A stretch of DNA of 10,093 nt from Candidatus Didemnitutus sp. (GTDB taxonomy: Bacteria > Verrucomicrobiota > Verrucomicrobiia > Opitutales > Opitutaceae). Below, one piece after another: positions 6,703 to 10,093 of this stretch. The notes under the pieces are model-generated. The model did no database searches, was not told the DNA's origin, and worked only from the letters and a program-made list of their open reading frames with translations. The stretch spans positions 1-10,093 of the forward strand of contig JAUXOH010000028.1 in NCBI GenBank assembly GCA_030682505.1, in the 5' to 3' direction. Within the stretch, counting starts at the first letter, position 1, and every line of letters begins with the position of its first letter. The position numbers and the translations under genes were made by a program.

Positions 6703-7419
6703 TCAAAGGGGTTCTCCGCGGGACCAGAGTTCGAACTCGAGCGCCGCGAGACGATCCAGCACGAGCTGGCGCTGCGCGCCCGGGTCGTCCTCCGGCAACT
6801 GGGGCAACCAGCGACGCAGCCACGCGAGCGCCTCGGCCTCCCTGCCCTGCTCCACCAAGAGCTGGGCGTAGATCCGACCGGCATGCCACGGCGCGCCCGA
6901 CAAGGTGGCGGTGAAACCAAAAAGTTCGGTGGCGGCCACCCGATCCCGGCGGGCGTAGAGCGTCAGGGTTGCCGCCTCGAGCCAGCGCTCCGGCTCATCG
7001 CCGGCTTCCTCCAGCACGAGGTTGATCGCTTCGTCCGCCCCGGCCAAACGCCACGCGTCGTGCACGGCGAGCGGCGCGGCCGGATTGCGCGCGATCCGCC
7101 AACGGGGCACATCGTAGGCCAGCATGCGGGCCGCCTGAAAACGAAAATACTCGGATCGCGGGGCCGCCGCCAGGGTCAGGCGCAGCAGGGCTCGAACTCC
7201 GGCTTCATCGCGCGTCTCCCACGCCAAATTGGTGCGCAGCCAAAACCAGTCGGCAGCCAGCGTGGACGCTCCGCCCGCGGCCGCGAAGAATGCAACGAGA
7301 CCGCTGCGCGTTTCCGTCTGCGGCGCGGGCGTGAGCGCCCGCTCCAGGCGGTTCAAGGCCATGCCGCCCACCAGCAACAGACCCAGTCCCCACGCGCGGG
7401 TGCGTTGTTCAGAGTTCAC
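6703..7419 (-). CDS. Membrane-anchored helical-repeat-like (TPR-like) protein of unknown function
   Basis: A 238-residue protein starting at GTG 7419, which overlaps the end of the permease gene by 11 bases (GTGAACTCTGA). The frame is open up to 7593, but that part lies inside the permease gene and does not look like real protein. A hydrophobic segment (about 10-23) and a second one (about 41-57, before ADWFWLR) could each cross the membrane. From about 60 on, Ala/Leu/Arg-rich helices dominate. The stretch WHAGRIYAQLLVEQGREAEALAWLRRWLPQLPED (about 178-211, given here only as a landmark span ending before the terminal DRLAALEFEL helix) reads like a TPR unit, so a helical scaffold is likely. 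Placed directly after the ABC permease, it may belong with that exporter. No catalytic motif is seen. The reading frame is well supported; repeat type and function are inferred. Confidence 0.78.
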   Translation of the reverse strand: MNSEQRTRAWGLGLLLVGGMALNRLERALTPAPQTETRSGLVAFFAAAGGASTLAADWFWLRTNLAWETRDEAGVRALLRLTLAAAPRSEYFRFQAARMLAYDVPRWRIARNPAAPLAVHDAWRLAGADEAINLVLEEAGDEPERWLEAATLTLYARRDRVAATELFGFTATLSGAPWHAGRIYAQLLVEQGREAEALAWLRRWLPQLPEDDPGAQRQLVLDRLAALEFELWSRGEPL

Positions 7420-8155
7420 GGCGCACGAAGCAAAAGGCGGCGACACCACCATAGAGGCCGGCGTAACCCACGGCGTAGAGTGCTGCCGTCGCAGGAGAAG
7501 CAGAATCGAACAACGCGAAGTTTGGCACCAGCCAGTCCAGCGCCGTCCAGCCCAGCCGCGCGACGCCGGTGCTGTGCCCTTGGGCTTGAGCAATCACAGG
7601 AGCAAGCTGCCCCGCGCCCGCGAGGGCGAGGGTGGCCGCCGTCGCAAGGGCGGACCGCTGGAACAACGTCGCGGCCATTACCGCGCCTGCGCCCACCACC
7701 AGCAAAGGACCGAAGCCGCGGGCGACCGCGCGCAGGGCCGGAGCCAATTCCGCCGCGTGGCCGTAGGCGATCAGCACGCCCGCCAGCGCGCCGGCATGCA
7801 ACAACACGAGCCAGCCGAGCAGGGTCCAAAGCGAGAACAACAGACCCACCACCACTTCGCTTCGGCGCGCCCCGTGCGTCAGCAACGTGGGGATGGTGCG
7901 CGTCGCCAGTCCCTCGCCAAAGAGTGCGGGTCCAACGACGGCGGCAACCACCGTGCCACTCAGGAGCAAACTCAGACGGGCAAGCTGGGTGAAGAACCGC
8001 GACTCCTCGGTGCCGAAATTGAAACCGCGCAACGCACCGGCACCGGCCACGACGGCGAGGGCGGCCGCTCCGAGCACCCACGCAATCCGGTGATGCAGGG
8101 CCTGCGTGAGCAGAAACTGCGTCAGCTGCCAGCAACGCTGCCCCGAAGCGGTCAT
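7409..8155 (-). CDS. ABC-2-type transporter permease
   Basis: Membrane subunit of an ABC exporter, 248 residues with about six hydrophobic segments (roughly 26-42, 61-78, 101-131, 148-164, 168-190, 225-244). The stretch GEGLATRTIPTLLTHGARRSEVV (about 80-102) matches the pattern between the second and third helices of ABC-2 permeases, where a Glu, Arg/Thr residues and a basic patch meet the ATPase. It directly follows the ATPase gene with a 4-base ATGA overlap, which makes the two a pair; a homodimer of this subunit with two ATPases is the expected complex. GAGG lies 10 bases before the ATG, one of the few Shine-Dalgarno-like sites here. The substrate cannot be told from sequence. Confidence 0.88.
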   Translation of the reverse strand: MTASGQRCWQLTQFLLTQALHHRIAWVLGAAALAVVAGAGALRGFNFGTEESRFFTQLARLSLLLSGTVVAAVVGPALFGEGLATRTIPTLLTHGARRSEVVVGLLFSLWTLLGWLVLLHAGALAGVLIAYGHAAELAPALRAVARGFGPLLVVGAGAVMAATLFQRSALATAATLALAGAGQLAPVIAQAQGHSTGVARLGWTALDWLVPNFALFDSASPATAALYAVGYAGLYGGVAAFCFVRREL

Positions 8156-8895
8156 CGGGCGACCGCCTCGAGATAGAGTTGCGACAATCCGCCCCGTTGA
8201 CGGACTTCCGCTGGCGAGCCGGTAAACAACACCCGGCCGCGCTCGAGCAACACGAAATGATCGCTCAACTCCTCCACCTGCGGAAGAAAGTGCGACGTGA
8301 GCACCACGGTACGTCCGGCGTCGCGTTGGGCCCGGATGATTCCGGCCAGATTCTCCACCGCCCGCGGATCGAGCCCGGCGGCCGGTTCATCGAGCAACAG
8401 GAGTGGCGGATCGTCGATCATCGCCTGCGCCAATCCGAGTCGTTGCCGCATGCCCTTGGAGTATTCCCCCACGCGTCGATCGCCGGCTTCCTGCAACCCG
8501 ACGGAAGCGAGCAGGCGAGCAGACACTTCGCTGGCGTCTGGCAAATTCAACCCGGCCACGCGAGCGAGGCGCACGAGGAGATCGCGGCCGGTGAAAAACG
8601 CCGGCGCCATAAAATCCTCGGCGAGGTACCCGATTTGCCCGTCGGTCAGGGCAGCCGTGGGAGCCCGGCCGTTCGCCCGGCATTGCCCCGATGAGGTGCG
8701 CGTCAAACCGGCGGCCAGCTTGAGCACGGTGCTCTTGCCGGAACCGTTGGGGCCGACGACGGCACAGATCGATCCGACGGGAACGGCAAAGGACACCTGA
8801 TCGAGCGCCCGCCACGTCCGCCCCCGCCAATCTGTCACGAAATCCTTGGTGACGCCGGCAAAAGAAACGGCCGCGGCTGAAGTCGGCGCCGTCAT
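8152..8895 (-). CDS. ABC transporter ATP-binding protein
   Basis: Cytoplasmic ATPase subunit of 247 residues that powers the permease encoded next. It has Walker A GPNGSGKST (48-56), a signature motif of the YSKGM type (145-149, with following RQRLGLAQAM), Walker B LLLLDE (165-170) with catalytic Glu170, D-loop AGLDP and the switch His202 in TSHFL. The Q-loop position carries Glu93 (IGYLAED) instead of Gln, which I recall as common among ABC-2 exporter ATPases of the CcmA/GldA-like class. All catalytic parts are present, so it should be active. The ATG overlaps the acylphosphatase stop by 4 bases (ATGA). An exporter is indicated by the ABC-2 partner and the lack of a binding-protein gene. Confidence 0.95.
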   Translation of the reverse strand: MTAPTSAAAVSFAGVTKDFVTDWRGRTWRALDQVSFAVPVGSICAVVGPNGSGKSTVLKLAAGLTRTSSGQCRANGRAPTAALTDGQIGYLAEDFMAPAFFTGRDLLVRLARVAGLNLPDASEVSARLLASVGLQEAGDRRVGEYSKGMRQRLGLAQAMIDDPPLLLLDEPAAGLDPRAVENLAGIIRAQRDAGRTVVLTSHFLPQVEELSDHFVLLERGRVLFTGSPAEVRQRGGLSQLYLEAVAR

Positions 8896-9167
8896 CGAAT
8901 GGCGAAGCCCGTGAATTGCGGAGCCCGTTTCGCGGCGCTGCGCTCGGTCTTCCGGATGTAGCCTTCAAGCTGCTCCTCCACTGCCGCAATGAATTCCGTC
9001 ACCTCCCCGGTCGCTCCCTCCGCTTCGAGTTGGACCCGACCATCCGCCAGATTGGAGACGAACCCGGACACCTCGAAACCCTTCGCCACTTGCAGCGTTT
9101 GGTAGCGAAATCCGACTCCCTGCACTCGACCGGTAAAAAACACTGTTTCGTGATGGACGTCAGCCAT
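8892..9167 (-). CDS. Acylphosphatase
   Basis: Small cytoplasmic enzyme (91 residues) that hydrolyses acyl phosphates such as acetyl phosphate or carbamoyl phosphate. The signature GRVQGVGFR (13-21) holds the phosphate-binding loop and the catalytic Arg21; GFVSNLADGRVQLEAEG (35-51) holds the catalytic Asn39. Length is standard. The C-terminus FTGFAIR replaces the more usual F-I-R/Y ending but keeps its hydrophobic pattern. It is the first gene of the six-gene - strand cluster, so its upstream gap (9168-9295) should hold the promoter. AGGG stands 4 bases before the ATG, a weak and close ribosome-binding candidate. Why it heads an exporter and menA cluster is unclear; it may be chance operon membership. 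Confidence 0.94.
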   Translation of the reverse strand: MADVHHETVFFTGRVQGVGFRYQTLQVAKGFEVSGFVSNLADGRVQLEAEGATGEVTEFIAAVEEQLEGYIRKTERSAAKRAPQFTGFAIR

Positions 9168-9295
9168 TTCGCCCTATGACAGAGATGCCGGCGGGGACCT
9201 TCAAATCCAAAGGGAGTCCGACGGAAGATTTTTAATTGCGCGACGCCCATTGCTGAGCACACTCCCGCCAGCGTCACGGTTGACGCTCCATCTAC
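9168..9295. promoter_or_regulatory. Divergent control region between the acylphosphatase cluster and the 220-residue gene
   Basis: This 128-base gap separates two divergent starts and so probably carries promoters for both. An AT-rich patch (ATTTTTAATT, 9228-9237) is the only easily melted stretch. It contains TTTAAT, close to a -10 box on the + strand, but I find no good -35 at the right distance. A perfect inverted repeat sits at its right end (9270-9287). No riboswitch or small RNA could be recognised. Confidence 0.35.
9270..9287. repeat. Perfect inverted repeat just before the 220-residue gene (possible operator or leader hairpin)
   Basis: AGCGTCA (9270-9276) and TGACGCT (9281-9287) are perfect reverse complements around the 4-base centre CGGT. 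The repeat ends 8 bases before the ATG at 9296, where a ribosome binding site would normally lie. It could be a dimer-bound operator or an RNA hairpin that controls translation. The symmetry is seen directly; the role is inferred. Confidence 0.55.
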
Positions 9296-9958
9296 ATGAC
9301 CAACAAAGATTCCGACGGGATGTTCGAAAACGACTGGGAAGAAGGCCGGGAACTCTCGTGGACCGAGGCAGATTGGGAAAAGTATCTGTCCGAACACGAC
9401 GTGGCGGTGGGCGAATACCTGAAGTTTTACGAACAGCTGTCCGAAGTCACGGATCGCGTCGATGAGGTCGCGCGGCGGATGGGCTGGGACATGCAGGCCG
9501 ACGAAGTTGTCCCGGAAACCGAGGAAGAGGAGGAGCCCGAGGCTTCGACTTTTGCGGAAGACTTCGATCTCTACACCGTGCACCGCAACCCGGTGCACAT
9601 CGCGACCAAGGCCATCTACCTCGGTCTGATCGCCAACTGGGAAAGAATTTCTGCGCATTCGGAGCACATCCATTCCGCGCAAGCCATCGGCACGCTTGGT
9701 TCGCTTTACCGCGGCAGGGAACACGCGTTGCAGGCCGTCCAATCGCTCGACATGGGCGACTACGCGCTGGCCATTTGCTTCTTCAAGCGCGCCCTGCGCG
9801 AACTGAACGATACGCTCAACCGCCTCGCCCAGGAGTCCGACGACAGCTCGGGACTCCATGCGCGCTACCGCGAGTTTGCGACGCCCCGCCTGTTTGATCT
9901 CCGCGAGATTTGGTTGCGGGTGATGAACGAGTGTCGCTCGGCGGATAGCAAAGACTAG
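9296..9958 (+). CDS. Acidic helical protein of unknown function (220 residues)
   Basis: I do not recognise this protein. It has no signal peptide or membrane segment and should be cytoplasmic. The N-terminal part (1-70) is acidic and Trp-rich (NDWEEG, SWTEADWEKY) and is predicted by eye to be helical. A linker of repeated Glu (about 74-82, EEEEEPE) follows. The C-terminal part (about 88-210) is again helical, with TVHRNPVHIATKAIYLGL (94-111) and a repeat-like helix pair around DYALAICFFKRALRELNDTL (155-174). Acidic and basic side chains alternate along these helices, as in scaffold or interaction proteins. The ATG at 9296 is preceded by an inverted repeat and no Shine-Dalgarno sequence; Met9 is an alternative start. 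Codon use matches its neighbours, so I see no sign of transfer. It converges on the gene at the right edge with a 29-base gap. Confidence 0.8.
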   Translation: MTNKDSDGMFENDWEEGRELSWTEADWEKYLSEHDVAVGEYLKFYEQLSEVTDRVDEVARRMGWDMQADEVVPETEEEEEPEASTFAEDFDLYTVHRNPVHIATKAIYLGLIANWERISAHSEHIHSAQAIGTLGSLYRGREHALQAVQSLDMGDYALAICFFKRALRELNDTLNRLAQESDDSSGLHARYREFATPRLFDLREIWLRVMNECRSADSKD

Positions 9959-9966
9959 GTCCGCTC

Positions 9967-9985
9967 GGCTCGCGACTCGCGGGCC
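9967..9985. terminator. GC-rich hairpin between convergent genes, possible two-way terminator
   Basis: GGCTCGCG (9967-9974) pairs with CGCGGGCC (9978-9985), with one G-T wobble, around a 3-base loop. It fills most of the 29-base gap between two convergent stop codons, where a shared terminator is expected. There is no T-run on either side, so this is a weaker call than the one at 5065-5091. Confidence 0.4.
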
Positions 9986-9987
9986 GG

Positions 9988-10093
9988 TCAGCGGCGGGAC
10001 TTCCCCTTGTCACCTCGCGGCCGCGGCGCGATCTTGGCTGCTCCCCCGTCGCGCAGAATCTTCACTTGGTCGCGCAACAGGGCCGCGCGCTCG
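9988..10093 (-). CDS. uvrB: C-terminal tail of a UVR-domain protein, probably excinuclease ABC subunit B (UvrB)
   Basis: Only the last 34 residues and the TGA stop (9988-9990) fall in the window. The tail begins ERAALLRDQVKILRDGG, which matches the UVR motif (F-E-x-A-A-x-L-R-D-x-I) by which UvrB and UvrC contact each other in nucleotide excision repair. The codon cut by the window edge ends in C, compatible with the expected Phe (TTC). About 17 further residues, rich in Lys and Arg (KIAPRPRGDKGKSRR), follow before the stop. In UvrB the UVR motif lies at the extreme C-terminus, while in UvrC it is internal, so UvrB is favoured. Another UVR-motif protein cannot be excluded from so little sequence. 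Confidence 0.6.
   Translation of the reverse strand, partial: ERAALLRDQVKILRDGGAAKIAPRPRGDKGKSRR

Noticed and set aside
5048..6871. A 607-codon + strand open frame across the menA region
   Set aside because: It crosses three well-supported - strand genes and the end of the trxA terminator hairpin. The product is Arg/Gln/His-rich with no fold signal.
6665..6889. N-terminal extension of the 217-residue membrane protein
   Set aside because: It overlaps the preceding gene and reads as Arg/Ala/Gly/Pro-rich sequence; the ATG at 6664 stands right before a hydrophobic segment.
7420..7593. N-terminal extension of the 238-residue protein
   Set aside because: It lies within the permease gene in another frame; the GTG at 7419 at the permease stop is the more natural coupled start.
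6685..8176. Long + strand open frames (435 and 315 codons) opposite the permease and the 238-residue gene
   Set aside because: Low-complexity Arg/Gln/Pro-rich products antisense to genes that have membrane segments and overlap-coupled starts.
1..10093. Mobile element, CRISPR array, toxin-antitoxin or defence locus
   Set aside because: No direct-repeat arrays, terminal inverted repeats, transposase, integrase, nuclease or small toxin-like pairs were seen on either strand.

Overview
The window is GC-rich, gene-dense bacterial chromosome of housekeeping type. I see no rRNA, tRNA, CRISPR array, insertion sequence, integrase or phage gene. The best guess at origin is Verrucomicrobiota, probably an Opitutaceae-like bacterium. 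This rests on my unverified recollection that the 90-residue protein after scpA resembles small proteins of the Planctomycetes-Verrucomicrobia group, on the near absence of Shine-Dalgarno sequences, and on the GC-rich codon use. It is an inference, not a measurement.

Layout from left to right. (1) The 3' part of an RsmB/NOP2-family rRNA cytosine-5 methyltransferase (+, cut by the left edge). (2) Converging on it, a large hybrid sensor histidine kinase (-) with signal peptide, periplasmic solute-binding domain, one membrane segment, PAS, kinase core and terminal receiver. (3) Divergent from it, a short + strand operon: scpA (chromosome condensation), an overlapping 90-residue conserved-looking small protein, and trxA (thioredoxin), closed by a strong intrinsic terminator at 5065-5091. 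(4) Converging on that terminator, a six-gene - strand cluster read from 9167 down to 5120: acylphosphatase, ABC ATPase, ABC-2-type permease, a membrane-anchored helical-repeat-like protein, an unknown polytopic membrane protein, and menA (menaquinone prenyltransferase). Neighbouring genes in it overlap by 4, 4 and 11 bases or are separated by 38 and 3 bases, so they are probably one transcript. (5) Divergent from that cluster, a 220-residue acidic protein of unknown function (+). (6) At the right edge, the C-terminal tail of a convergent - strand gene that looks like uvrB.

The genes cover separate core jobs: ribosome modification, sensing, chromosome segregation, redox balance, export, respiratory quinone synthesis and DNA repair. 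The points most worth following are the unknown members of the tight clusters (the 90-residue protein next to scpA, and the two unknown membrane proteins between the ABC exporter and menA), the scpA/kinase divergent region with its unusual ribosome-binding-like sequence and a possible coupled upstream ORF, and a perfect inverted repeat just before the 220-residue gene. I found no convincing evidence of a wholly new defence or mobile system here.
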